DNA of 64,000 nt, taken from Cafeteria roenbergensis. Its lineage: Eukaryota > Sar > Bigyra > Bicosoecida > Cafeteriaceae. The stretch lies in assembly GCA_008330645.1 (NCBI GenBank), contig VLTN01000008.1, positions 124,001 to 188,000 on the forward strand, in the 5' to 3' direction. Within the stretch, counting starts at the first letter, position 1; every line of letters begins with the position of its first letter. Shown here piece by piece: positions 44,778-56,015 of the stretch. Under the pieces are notes generated by a model. The model ran no database searches, had not been told where the DNA came from, and saw only the letters and a program-made list of their open reading frames with translations. The position numbers and the translations under genes were made by a program.

Positions 44778-45249
44778 TTTTATATTCTCCTTTTCTTGTA
44801 AGTATTTGAAGGGGTAAAGTTCAAAAAGCAACGAGATACCCAAAAGGTGAGAAAATAAAAATATACAAAAGTCATGAGCAACCCAAAAGTGGAGAAAGTG
44901 TGGAAAATTTTCATAAACTACTCTCTCTAATATTTTTTTCTATTGATTAATAGTTTTAAGATTTTTCGTCACTTTTTCACTTTTTGCTTACCTCGTTACT
45001 TTTTTGTGTTTTTTTTACTCCCTCACTTTACACTTTACTTTTCTCTTCTTTATCTGCTTCACTTTTTATTTTATTACTATTTACACTTTTTAATCACTTA
45101 CTAAAATAATAATATAAAAATATATAAAAACCAAAATAATATTCCAATTTCATAGAGAAAATAAAGCTCTGATTTCAGAGCTGAATTTTCTACAATATAA
45201 TAATTTTACGAATTGATCTAGCTCCCCCTCTACCGCGTCCTTTTTTTTT
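44777..45249 (-). repeat. Right terminal inverted repeat of the virophage
   Basis: 473 bases, inverse complement of 18430-18902. It ends with a GC-rich patch and nine T at the junction with host DNA. Confidence 0.95.
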
Positions 45250-45253
45250 CTGC
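45250..45253. repeat. Target-site duplication (right), CTGC
   Basis: Second copy of the CTGC found at 18426-18429, directly after the right inverted repeat. Confidence 0.6.
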
Positions 45254-45364
45254 CACCCGGAGGCCTCCCTTGCCCTCCGGAAGGCGACGCGCTCATCCAG
45301 GGGCTCGTCTTCGTCGGCTGCTGCGGCGGCCGCTGGCTCGGGTCCTGGTCCTGCTGTCGCGTGA
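45254..45364 (+). pseudogene. Displaced 3' end of the ankyrin gene
   Basis: Directly after the right target duplication, the frame of the ankyrin gene (17491-18429) continues for 36 codons and reaches a TGA at 45362-45364. The residues (HPEASLALRKATRSSRGSSS, then Ala/Gly/Pro-rich) start like the helical part of a sixth ankyrin repeat and end as a flexible tail. It has no start of its own and is cut off from its promoter by the insertion. Confidence 0.6.
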
Positions 45365-46167
45365 TTTCCCGCCACTTGCTGCCGTGCGGCCAACGCAGCT
45401 GACATGGAGCTGAACGAGCACTTTGGCGCGCGCTGAAATGACATTGACCCAAGGGCGTGACAAAGGGTTGTCGCTGAAGGCTGGCAAATGGGGCATGCGC
45501 TGATGAGATCACGCTTTGGGGGACCCGCAACGAATTTCGTGGATCGAGGCCTGCTCGTCAGCCCAAGCCAGCGCGAGGCGTGCCGCAAAACCGCCCGCCT
45601 GCACATCCGCGCTGGCAGCAGTAGACTCCGAGCGGCGCCGCAGGTCGACCCCCAGCATTCTTTCAATCCAACGAGCGCTGCATTGATCGCGCAAATGGCA
45701 TGCGTTTGTCCGTGCGGGGTGAGCGCTCAATCTCGAAAGAGTGGGCCGCGGGTTTGTTTCCGTCAAGGCCGCTATACGGCCTGTGGGCGCGGACACTTGC
45801 CGTTGGGTTGCGCTGGCTGGAGCGCTGCGAGAGCATGCGTTTGTCTGGTCTTGTGTGCTCAAGGGGCCCTTGGCTGGAGCTGTCAGGCGGGGCGGCAGGC
45901 CGGGCGCAATGCGAAATTAGTCGGCGTTCGTTGCTGTCGCCTCTGCCGCCCCCAGTTCCGACACGCTGGCTTTGGCCGCCGCTCCGGCCTCGCTGCTCGT
46001 GGGCGCCGCACACCCCAGCGCAGCCCCCCGGCCCTCGAGCGCACGAGGAGTGCTGCCGCGCGGGTATCAGAGGGCGCCGGGAACGGGCCTGCTCGCGCGC
46101 TGCGCAAGCCCGAGGGCGTCAAGCCGGCCAACGACAGGCTGCTCGCGCAGCACTGCTTCGCGCGGCA
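45365..46167. other. Spacer upstream of the G-beta gene
   Basis: About 800 bases of GC-rich DNA with short frames only. It should hold the 3' end of the ankyrin gene and the promoter of the G-beta gene. No RNA gene or repeat is seen. Confidence 0.4.
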
Positions 46168-47730
46168 ATGGCTGCCGCGTCCGGCGCAGCGTCGTTTCCC
46201 GAGCGGCTGGCCGCTGCACGGGCGGCGGTTGAGGCTCTCAAGACGGAGTGCGAGGAGGCGCGCGCAAAGCTGGGCCCTGGGCGCGTGGCTGTGGCGGCCA
46301 AGGCGCATTCGGCGACGCTCACTGGCATTCCCCGGTTGCACGCCAGGAAGCTGCTCAAAGGGCACTTTGGCAAGGTGTACGCTCTCGCGTGGGCCAAGGA
46401 CTCGTCGACGCTGGTGACAGCCAGGTGAGCGGGCGCGCGGGTCGCGCCCGGGGGCAGTGCAGCTGCGCAAGCCGCCGCTCCCATCGAGAAGCACCGAAGC
46501 GTGTGCGTTGCGGGGCACCGCCTTGTGTCGCGCGTCCCCGCCAGGCGCGCCAAGGCCGGCCCCCGAAGCGCGCACCCCCCCCAGCCGTGGAACTAGCGCA
46601 ATGGCTCCCGGCAGGGACAGGAGCGCGCCTGGTGGCTGGCGTTGCCGTGGGCGGCGGGCGGGCGGAGCCAGGCCAAGCCCCGCTTCGGCTCGCTGCGACC
46701 TTGCGCCTTCAGCCATGCAACCCGCTCCGCGTTGTACCGGACACCAGCCCCGCGCCCGTCATGGAGCATGCCGTCGCTCCCACCCCCCTCACGTGCTGCA
46801 GCCAGGACGGGAACCTCATCTTTTGGGATGGCGAGCACGGCAGCAAGACGCACGGTGAGCAGCAGGCCGCACCTTGACAGTGCGCCGCCGCGCTAGGGCT
46901 CCAGGCTGTGGACTCGCGCTGGCGCTGCGGCCACGCGTGTGTTGCTTCCGCTGCGTCTGAGTTCCCGCGCTGCCGCAGCCATCGCCCTGCAGTCCTCGTG
47001 GGTGATGACCTGCGCGTTTGAGCAATCTGCCTCGGAGCTCGTGGCGGCGGGCGGCCTCGACAACAAGTGCACGGTGTACCGTGCCGCGGCCCCCGGCTCA
47101 GTGGAGGTCGAACTCAAGCACCACGAAGGGTACCTATCGTGCTGCAAATTTGCAGACTCCAAAACCATGTTGACCTCGTCGGGGGACTCGACCTGCGTGC
47201 TCTGGGACGTGGGAGCCGGTCGTCCGACAACCGTGTTCGACGACCATGCGGGAGACGTGATGACCCTGGACGTGCACCCCACCAATCCCTCGCTGTTCGT
47301 GTCCGGATCCTGCGACTGCACGGCCAAGCTGTGGGACGCCCGGTCTGGGGCCTGCACGATGACCTTCGCTGGGAAGGAGGGGGACATCAACGCGACGGCC
47401 TTCATGGGCAATGGCATGGCGTTTGCAACAGGCGCGGAGGAGGGCGTGGGGCGCCTGTTCGACCTGCGCTCCTTTGGCATGGTGAACGAGTTCTCCAACG
47501 ACGTCATGCTGACCGGCATCGCGGGGCTGGCCTTTTCAAAATCGGGGCGCGTGCTCTTCACAGGGTGCGACGACAACGTCATTTATGCGTGGGACGCACT
47601 GGAGGACAGGTCCTCGCCGCTGCAGTCGCTCGAGTACCATCAAGGCAGAGTGGCGGGCGTGGCCTTGCCGCCCTCTGGCCAGTGCTTGGCTGCAGCCTCC
47701 TGGGACTTTGACGTGTCCATTTGGGCTTAG
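46168..47730 (+). CDS. Heterotrimeric G-protein beta subunit (seven WD40 repeats), three exons
   Basis: Exons 46168-46424, 46802-46854 and 46979-47730 join in phase to 353 residues; the introns (377 and 124 bases) start GTGAGC and end CAG. The N-terminal helix (AAARAAVEALKTECEEARAK) would pair with a gamma subunit, and seven WD blades follow. Hallmarks match animal G-beta closely: LKGHFGKVYALAWAKDSSTL, SQDGNLIFWD, SSWVMTCAFEQSASELVAAG, GLDNKCTVY, EGYLSCCKFADSKTMLTSSG, LFVSGSCDCTAKLWDARSG, INATAFMGNGMAFATG and LFDLR. The tiny second exon encodes a single strand pair of blade 1. It acts at the plasma membrane downstream of G-protein-coupled receptors. Confidence 0.93.
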
Positions 47731-48543
47731 AGGCAGTTTTTGCCACCAACCTCTTGCCGGACAGATGGGCGGCCGCTGCTGCGCTGCTCTCGCGCCCCCT
47801 CGCTTGCTTCTGCGCCGCTCGTCCGCCCGCCTGCTCGCGGGGCCTGCCACGCGACCCTGACCTGCGAAGCGGGAGCGGCCGCTCAGGGTGTGGGCAGGAT
47901 CCGCGCCAAGGCAGCGTGGCTTGCGGTGGCAGCCCATGTTGGCGGGGTCCGGCGGGGGTGTCAGAGCTGGCTCCTGGCGCTGGTGCTTTGGCCTGGTCTC
48001 GATTCATGTCTGCAAACTGCAAGCACTGGCCGTGTGCGGAAGGCGTTCTGCTGCGAGGTGATTTGACGCGCGTGCTCCTTTTCGCGCCCCGCTGCATCGC
48101 GTTTGTTGAGCCGAGCGCAAGGGGGCTGCATCGAATCCGCGTGCTTGTCGTCGGTGGGTGGCCGCCTTGCGCGCATGCCCGTGAATGCGCTCGTCGTCCA
48201 CGCACAAGCGCTCACGCATGCAGCGTTGTTCGACGACCAAGCGCGGCCCACGATTCCGAGAGCGTGCGCTTCGGGCTGCCCGGCGCCACGGACCGCCCAC
48301 GGCAGCAGAGGGGTGGTGGTTCACTTGGCTCAGGGACAGGAACAGGCACACAAGCAAAGGTGAGACGCACAGGGAAGGAAGGGGGGGGGGGGTGAAGGAG
48401 CCGTGGGCGCCACGGCGTGGCAGGCCGAGCGGAGGAGTCGCCTGCTGCGTGCCAAAGAGGCGACCGGGGAGAACGGCAAGGATCCGTGTCCGTGGGCGTG
48501 ACTTCGCGGGTGTGCGCGCTGGCAAAGCCAGGGGCTGGGCGCC
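47731..48543. other. Convergent spacer between G-beta and the VTC gene
   Basis: About 810 bases; a G-run of about 13 at 48380-48392. No gene is recognised. It holds the 3' ends of both neighbours. Confidence 0.4.
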
Positions 48544-51500
48544 TCAGTTGTTGGCGCACGCCGGGTAGGCGCCGGTGGAGGTGCGAGTCACGGACCAGAC
48601 CGAGGCAGAGGTGCCGGCGAAGGCCACCGTGTCGGCGCCGGTACCCGTGGAGCCGGCAGCCTGGAGGAAGGGCGTGCCCCCCGCCACGCTGGCGGCCTGC
48701 TCGGTCTGGAGGGTGAAGCGGTTGAGGTCCACGACGACGTTGCCCTTGGAGACGGTGGTGGCCACGAGGCCGAGGGAGAGGCGGCCGGCCGAGTTGCGGG
48801 AAAGGCCAACGATGCGCCAGACAGTCGCCGGCTTGGAGTTGGCGCTGGAGGAGGAGGACTCGAGGCTGAAGCGGTCGATGACCGAGCGAGCGTGAGAGCT
48901 GGCGAGCACCTCGCGGTGGATGGAAACGGCGCCGGTGGCAACGGGGGCGGGGAGGCTGCCGGTGGCGGGGCAGTCAGACGGCCACAGGCTGGAGGCGGGG
49001 ACTGACACAGAGACGACGACGTCATCGGTGGTCACGGCAAGGTCCACAAGCGTGGAGCCGCAGGCGACTGCAGCGGCCCGAGGGTCGACGGCCGCAACGC
49101 CGCGGACGGTGGTGGACGGGGTTCCAGGCACGAGCACCGCGTTTGCATCGCCGATGACGGAGGTCATGTCCACTCCGCTGGTCGTCAGCGTCCAGCTGGG
49201 GGTGGAGTTGGAGCTGGCCGGGTTCGAGGCCACGGTGCCGTAAATGCTGCCGTCCGCAAGCGTCGCCAGCATGCGCGCGGTACCAACGCGGGCGTCGGCG
49301 GCAGCCGCCTGCACAGGGGTGAGGGACGAGATGCGTGCAAGGCCAGCGGCGGCGGGGTCTACGAGGGCCTCCCAGAAGCCGGGCGTCGCGAGCCCCGTGC
49401 CGTCGGAGTTGAGGGTTGCGATGCCGATGGCGAAGGGGCTTCCGACGACGGCCACTCTCGCGACGGCGTCAATGGCGGCGGTGGAGGGAGCCGTGAGCGA
49501 GGTGGCAGCGGCAGCAGCGGTGCTGCCCGGAGCGGGGGCGCTCGCGGGCGCGTAGAGCTGCGAGAGAGAGCCAATGACGGGGGTGCACACGCCTGCCTCG
49601 GATGTGATGAGGGGGGACTGCGGGGCAGACTGCACCGTGTTTCCGCCGACGATTAGGGTGGCCGAGGTGCCGAAGCCGAGGAAGGGGACAATGGAGTCGA
49701 CGAACGAGAGGACGAGGACGACGAGGAGGACGGAGACGAGGATGCAGGGGCCGCTCTTGAGCTCGTACTGGAAGTCTCCGCGGCGCTCCTTCATGGCGCG
49801 GGAGCGTGCTAGGTAGATCCAGAGCGCGTAGACGAGGAAGAACATGGCGGTGGGCGTGAGGATGTAGCTCATGAGCTCTGCCGCGCCGCCCATTGGGAGG
49901 AGCACGGCGGAGAAGGACATGAGGAAGAGGGAGGCGGAGACCCACTGGATGAGGGTGCGCTCCAGGGCAAGGATGGACTTGGGCTCCACCTTGACGGGGA
50001 CGAGGCGGCGCTTGGCGTCCGCGCTCTCCCAGTTGACGTCGCAGCCGCACATGTTGCAGCACCCGGGGGGCAGGACGCCCTCGAAGCCGAAGGCGCAGGC
50101 AGAGCCGCAGCGGGCGCCGGAGCGGCGCAGCGCGAGCGGGCAGCAGGGGCAGCACAGGCAGGGGCAGCAGCGCGGGTTGGCGCCGTGGTCGCGGCCAGGG
50201 GCGTCAGGGAAACAGGCCCAGCCGCCGCCGGTTCCGGACGTGCTGCAGCAGCCCGCCTCGCGCGCCGGGCGCGTGCCAGCCGCAGCGGCAGTGCCGCCGG
50301 CGACGGCCACGGCAGTGCCGTCGGCGGGCTGGCCGGCAAGCAGGGCGCTGCGCTGGCCGTTGTCGCGGCGGCGGGCGCCGTCGGAGCCGGCGACGGCCGC
50401 CGTGCTCGGCGCAGCGGCTGCCGGGGCCGGCGCGGCGGGGCGAGCGGCGGCCTTGGGCTTGGCGAGAGAAACAGGAGCGGCCGTGGCCTTGGAGGTGCCC
50501 GCGCCGGCGGCGGTCATCTCCACCCCCTTGCCAGGGGCTGAGGCGGCCGCGGCAGGCGCCTTCTTGGGCATGGCCGTGGCGAGGCCGGCCTCGCGGTGGG
50601 CGACGACCGAGGTGTCCACTGCCGCTGGGGGCACCGCGGCGAGGGGGCGGGGCGCGAGCGCAACGGGGGGCATGGTGGGGGGGTTGGCGGCCTCGTCCTC
50701 CTTGAAGAGGCGCTCGAGGCTGGCCACGTGCGAGGGGCGCCCGCCCGCAGCCGCTGACGGGGCGGGGAGGAGCACGCGGGCGTCGTCGTCAGAGTCGGAG
50801 CCAAAGCCGTCCCAGTCCATCTGGCCGTGGAGGTGGGCGCGACGAGTGCGCGGCGCGGCCGCGACCTCAGCGCCGTCGGCAGCGCCCTCCGTCTCCGCGG
50901 CGGCAGCAACGGCGGCGGCCTCCGCCTCCTCCGAAATCGCGCCCATGTAGGAGGGCAGGCCCATGCTGGCGGCGTCGGCAGAGGACGGGAGGCCGGCCAT
51001 GGTGCCGTCGTCGGCGAACCAGTGCGGCAGGAAGGGAGTGCGGGTGGGCTGGAGGAGCGCCACGCCGCTGGCGAACTTGGAGAACTTGCCGCACTCGTGC
51101 AGGAGACCGCTGCCCTTGAGGTGGGCGAGCCAGGCGGGGTCGACGTCCACGCCCGAGAGCTTGATCTCCATGACGGCCATGGGGAAGAGGAAGCGGTCGC
51201 CGTGCTTGCCGACGTGGTCTGCCAGGTTGGTGGGGATGCGGGTCTTGCCGTAGTCCTTGCGCGCCCAGCTGCCGTCGGCGGCCTCGCCGTCGAGGAACAC
51301 GGCGAGGTCCGTGTCGAGGGAGACGCGGACGCGGTTGGTGTCCGGGAGCTGGAACGCGGTGCGGCGGTAGCGGGTGCGGATCATCGGCCCGAGCTTGTGC
51401 GCCTCGATGGTGCCGCCGATCTCCTTGGAGAGCGCGATCTGCTCGTCCCGGTCCTTGGCCGAGATGGCCCCTGCCGCGAAGAGGGAGCGCTGGTGGGCCT

Positions 51501-53506
51501 CGACGGCTTCGTTGCTGCCCTTGAGGAAAGGCGCGATCATGCGGCCGCGCAGGGTGAAGCGCTCCTTGACGCTCTTGGCGTCGACCCACGACTCGTGGTG
51601 GGTCTTCTGCTCCATGAAGCAGGGCTGCTCGGCCTTGGGGAAATCCTGGTCGCCGTACCAGCGCACGCGGAGGAGCTTGGCGCCCTCCTCCTTCCGGAGG
51701 CGCGTGCGGTAGGAGTTGAGGTCGAGGGAGTCGAGGTAGATGCTGGTGATGAGACCGGAGTCGCGGGTGGCGAGCGCCTTGTGGCGGTCGGCGGGGGAGA
51801 TGATGCTGTCAGAGGTGGTGTCGACCCCGAAGACGAGCACCGGGAGGTGGCGCACGAGGAGGGCCTTGACGATGGTCACGTCGCCGGGGGCCACCCAGTA
51901 CTTGCGGGTGTCGCGCGAAAAGCTCGAGGGGGGCTCCCACACGGCCGGCTTGCCGTCCGAGCCAGTCTTGCCATCGTCGGGCTTCCCCGCAGCGGCGGCC
52001 GCCGCGGCGGGCTTGGCTGCCGCTGCGTCCCCGGCGGCGGCCGGGGCGCTGGCGGCAGCGGAGTCTTCCTCGTCGTCGTCGCCTCCGAGGAGCACGCGCA
52101 GCCGGTGGAAGATGTTGCTCATCGGCACGAGCAGGCTGTCGAGGTCGGCGTGCAGGAAGGACGTGGGGGTGCTCAGCTTGGCACGGATCTGCGGCGACGT
52201 GGCGGGGAGAGGGCGGCGAGCGCACGGTGTGACGTGGCAGGGACGGGGGGTGCAGCGACGCGCCGCTCGCGCGCCAAAGGGCCGGGTGACGGCGCCTGAC
52301 CGCCTCCTCTTCCTCCTCCTGCCACAACGCCCAGCCGGGGCGACTGGCCGCCAGTGACGCAGCAGGAGGAGGCAGTGCTCTCCAAAGGGCGCCAACGGTG
52401 CAGGGCACGCAGGGGCAGTGAAAGCGCGAGCGCGCGACCCCGCTCAAGGGGGGCAGGCCCCAGCGTCGACAAGGAGGCGCAATCGTTTCAAGCGCGCGCT
52501 CGGACTCACCCAATCACGCATGGACTGGCCGGTGACCTTGTCGAACTTCTTGGCGGCCTTGTCCAGGGCAACGGCATTGAGCCGGATGTATCCGTCCAGG
52601 CGGACGGTGGTGGCGAGCACGGCGCCCGCCTCGGTGCGGAGAGAGTGCAGCGCCTGCCGCAGGCGCTCGGCCTCGTCCTCGCGGTCGCCAGAACGGGACA
52701 CCAGCTCCTTGGCACGAGCGAGGTTGCGCGTAAGGAGAGACGCGCGGCCGCTGAGCTCGTCGAGCTTCGTCTTGACAAAGGTCTCCACCTTCTGGAGCTC
52801 GCTCTCCAGGGCGCCGACGAAGCGCTGCGCGGGCTCGCCAGACTCTTCGCGGGCTGCCTCCAGCTGCGGGCGCAAGCGTGCGGATCAGGGGTGCGCGACA
52901 GTCGAGCAAAGGACGCAGCCTCGCACGGTTGCGAGGTGCGGAGCACCCGCATACGTGGCAAGCAAGAGGGCGCAGACGTGGACGGTAGTCACGGCCGAGT
53001 TGAAGCACTCCCGCACCGCAGCGCCCCCGTGGCTCGCCGCCGCGACCGGCCGCCAGGGCACGTCACCGTGAATGCCATGTCCTGGGAGGGACCGAAGTGA
53101 TCCCGCAGTCGCGCCCCCGGCCCCCCGGAGGAAGCCGCCTCAAGCCCGGCGCAAGCAAGCAAGTTGAACGGCGACTGGCGGCACGCGGCGAAAGCCCCGC
53201 GGCTTGACGCCGACGACCTCACGATGTTCCCGGTGCGCGACGACGACCCGTAGGACTTCGCCTCGTCCGTCTGCGGCAAGGGAACGGCCAGGACGCAGCA
53301 CTCATTGGCGGCGGTGGCAGCGGGGGGGGCGCGGCCGGCTGCGCGAGGCTTCCGGGCTCGGCGCAAGAGCGGCAGTTGTTCCACGCGGCAGAGGGAGACC
53401 CGGGCGCCTGCCCTCGGCTCACCAGACGACGAAGGTAGCCATACTCGACGTGCCGGCTCGCCCAGCGAGGGAACTTGTTCGCTTCCAGAAACGCTCCAAA
53501 CTTCAT
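48544..53506 (-). CDS. Polyphosphate polymerase of the vacuolar transporter chaperone type (SPX-VTC-DUF202), four exons
   Basis: Exons 53506-53423, 53270-53223, 52863-52510 and 52188-48544 all join in phase 0 to about 1376 residues. The SPX domain spans the first three exons (MKFGAFLEANKFPRW... VGALESELQKVETF... RLNAVALDKAAKKFDK) and would sense inositol pyrophosphates. The VTC catalytic tunnel follows: TSIYLDSLDLNSY, LRVRWYG, MEQKTHHESW, KERFTL, RVRVSLDTDL, MEIKLSG and HECGKFSKFASG keep the basic and acidic residues of yeast Vtc4. A DUF202 domain with three membrane helices (ALERTLIQWVSASLFLMSF...) comes next. Two parts are unusual: a Cys-rich insert before DUF202 (RCCPCLCCPCCPLALRR and flanks) and a ~370-residue Ser/Thr/Ala/Val-rich domain after the last helix, presumably lumenal. 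It makes polyphosphate from ATP and passes it into an acidic vacuole. Confidence 0.9.
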
Positions 53507-53774
53507 AGCGGCCTCAAGCCCCCAAGTACTTGGCGACCAGCTCTCTGCGGACTTCACCTCAGGGCTCAGGCGGCAGAGCTCGGCCGATGCTCTGCTGCCG
53601 ACGCTCGGGCCGCTCGCGCCAGGCGTCCGGCGCCCCAGGCGAGGGCGGGCCTGCACACCAGGCCATCGCAAGCACCCAGCGCCGACTGCGGCCGCTGCGA
53701 GAGTACCCGTGCCTGGTTGTGCGCCTTCGCCAGGCCTCGCCACCGCCAAGCGAGCAGCCCCACAGTTGCCCCTC
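53507..53774. promoter_or_regulatory. Shared divergent promoter region
   Basis: 268 bases separate the ATG of the polyphosphate polymerase gene (53506, minus) from that of the EEP phosphatase gene (53775, plus). No clear TATA box is seen. Co-regulation is possible but not shown. Confidence 0.45.
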
Positions 53775-56015
53775 ATGGCCGCGTCACCCCCGGCGGGCGG
53801 GAGTTCGGGCCCGAGGCCCATCAGGCTGCTGCAATGGAACGTGCTCGCGCAGGGCCTGAGCCGGTCGCCGGCCCTTGAGTTCGTGCCTCGAGGTGAGCCA
53901 CTCCGCCGGACCGGAAATTTTTGAGCGGCCCTGCTTTCTCGGCCAGGCCAACCGGGTGGGAATGCGCCGCTGCTGTGTTGAATGTCCGCAGCTGTGATTC
54001 GGTCGGCCTCACGACACCCGCACCTGATCACCACGATTCGCGACGCCCAAGCCGACGTGATCTGCTTGGCCGAATGCGACCACATTTTCGCCGAGCCGGC
54101 ACTCGGCACCGCGCCCCACGGGCGCTCCTGCCTTGCCAGGTCTCTGCGAGCGAACTACGACGCGGTGTACCGTTGCAAAGTCGTGGGTGCTGAGCACGGC
54201 TCGCTTGTGGCGTGGCGGCGAGACCGGTTTCGGCTCGTGGGCGCGTGCGGCCTGAGGCTGGACGATTGCGGGGACGCGGTGGAGACCAACGCGGCTGCCC
54301 CCGAGGAGGCGGCGGCATGCGCCGCAAGGCTGGAGGCCGAAGGCGAGGCTCGGCGCCTGGCTTCTGCTGAGGGCGCCGCCGAGGCCGGCGGCGAGGCCGG
54401 CGCTGCGGCCACCGACGGCTCCGCTGCGGCGGCGAAGCGGGAGCGCGCCCCACCGGCCCGCGGCGAGCTTCCAGGCGACGCCCTCCGCCGCGGCAACGTG
54501 GGCGTTCTCGCGGCCCTCGCCCCCATCAACTGCGATCCTTCCGAGTCCTGCCGGCTGCTCGTCGTCGGCTGCACGCACCTGTGGTGGCAGCCCGACCAGC
54601 CGCACGTCAACGCGGCCCAGGCTGTCATGCTGAGGGACGCGGCAGAACTGTTCGCCGCAGCCAGCGTCGCGGCCGTCGCGCCGACTGCTCCCGCGGGAAG
54701 CGAGGTCACGGCCACCACCGTCATCGCCGCCGACACGAACAGGTTCCCCGCGGACTCGGCCATGCGAATCCTCCGCGGGGACGTCGTACCCGCCGTCCCC
54801 GCGCAGCTGGCGGGCTCTGCGTTCGCCCCCGGCGCCGTGCTGGCCGCCCCGTCAGCAGCGCCGCGGCGGGAAGCGGGCCGCGGAGCCTTCTCGCTGTCGC
54901 TCCGCCTTCGAGGAGACGGAGCCGTGGCCGCCAGCGGGGCGGGGGAGGGTGAGCTGCCCAGCGACACAGACGCTCTGCCGGTCGCACTCCCCTTCGATGC
55001 TGGCCTGACGTCCTATCTGCTCAACGGTGAATTCGCAAGCGCACCCACCCCCTTCCCGCCCGCTGCCCCGCGGGCATACGGCAAAGCCGTTCCCAAGGCC
55101 GCGCCGGGCGGGCGCTGTCTCGAATGGCCCCACGCTGCCGACGGGGGAACAGGCGCCGACTCTGCCGCCAGATCAGCCTGGCTGAGAGGCCTGGAGGGCC
55201 GGATCCGCAGCTTTGGCCTCCTGCCCCCTCCTGCGCCCCTGCCCGGCACCGACAGGCGAGAGGCATCGGCCGTGGTGGCTGCCGCTGTGGCCGCCGCGAC
55301 GCGGCCTGCCGACGCGGAGACGGCGGCTACCGCCCCCGGGCTCGGGAGGCTGAGCGATGCGTACGTGGCCAGCGCTGCGGCCGGGGCGTGGACGGCCCCG
55401 CTCTCCGTCCGGCTGACGCAGGCGGCCGGGCGGGCGCCGCACCTGCTCGAGGCGCTCCCACGCACCGTTTTGGACGGCCTGGGCGCCCCGAGCAAGCGGA
55501 AGGCTTCCAAGGCGCTCGAGCAATGGGCTTGCAAAACCTGGGCCGACCCGACGGGGCTGCAGCTTCCCAAGGCGGTGGACCTATCCCCCGCAGAGGTGGA
55601 CGCGCTTGCGTCGCGACCCCTCTTCCTCGCGCCGGAGCTGGCCCCGCATAGGGGCGAGCTGCCGGACCCCGACCCGGTCGGCGCACCCGTCGCGACCGAC
55701 GGCCCGGCTGGGTACTTCACCAACGCCGTGCCCGCCTTCTCGGGCAGCCTGGACTACATCCTGGTGTCGGGGGCGCGAGCCGCCGCCACGCCTGGCAGCG
55801 GCCCGGATGCCCCAGCCGGCGAGGCGTTGGCGGGGGCTGCGGGGAGGAGTGCCGCCGATGCGGGCGTGGGGTTGCGTCCGGCTGCTGCTTCGGGGTGGCG
55901 AGTGGCAGGAGCGGCGCCTCTTCCCGACGCTGAGTGGGCGCTGGGGGGGCTGGGAGGGATGCCCAACGCTGTTCAGGCGTCAGACCACTTGCCTTTGCTG
56001 GCAGTGCTCGTGTGA
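53775..56015 (+). CDS. Endonuclease/exonuclease/phosphatase-family protein, CCR4/Angel/nocturnin-like, two exons
   Basis: Exons 53775-53892 and 53992-56015 (99-base intron, GTGAGC...CGCAG) join in phase to 713 residues. EEP motifs are in order: RLLQWNVLAQGLS (the Asn-containing first strand), ADVICLAECDHI (Glu as metal ligand), GCTHLWWQPDQ, VIAADTNRFP (Asp/Asn pair), SLDYILVSG and QASDHLPLLAVL (catalytic Asp-His at the very end). The family removes poly(A) tails or other RNA and nucleotide phosphates. There are long Ala/Glu-rich and Pro-rich inserts (about 100-160 and 330-520), which make it larger than typical nocturnin or Angel proteins. Substrate unknown. Confidence 0.82.

Larger units (their letters stand above)
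18430..45249. mobile_element. EMALE: endogenous Mavirus-like virophage (Polinton-like), with nested Ngaro
   Basis: This is a 26.8-kb AT-rich block in GC-rich host DNA, bounded by 473-base terminal inverted repeats and a 4-base target duplication. It carries the virophage hallmark set: rve integrase, family B DNA polymerase, SF3 helicase, FtsK-HerA packaging ATPase, adenovirus-type cysteine protease, penton and double-jelly-roll major capsid protein. Without the nested retrotransposon it is about 20.8 kb, the size usual for this family. The repeats look identical by eye, so the insertion is probably recent. As a fossil it looks nearly whole, with at most one or two doubtful places in the coding set, plus the retrotransposon insertion, which lies between genes. 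Confidence 0.93.

Noticed and set aside
50827-52299. 490-codon plus-strand frame opposite the polyphosphate polymerase
   Set aside because: Composed of Val/Glu/Gly-rich complement of a conserved catalytic domain; a shadow.
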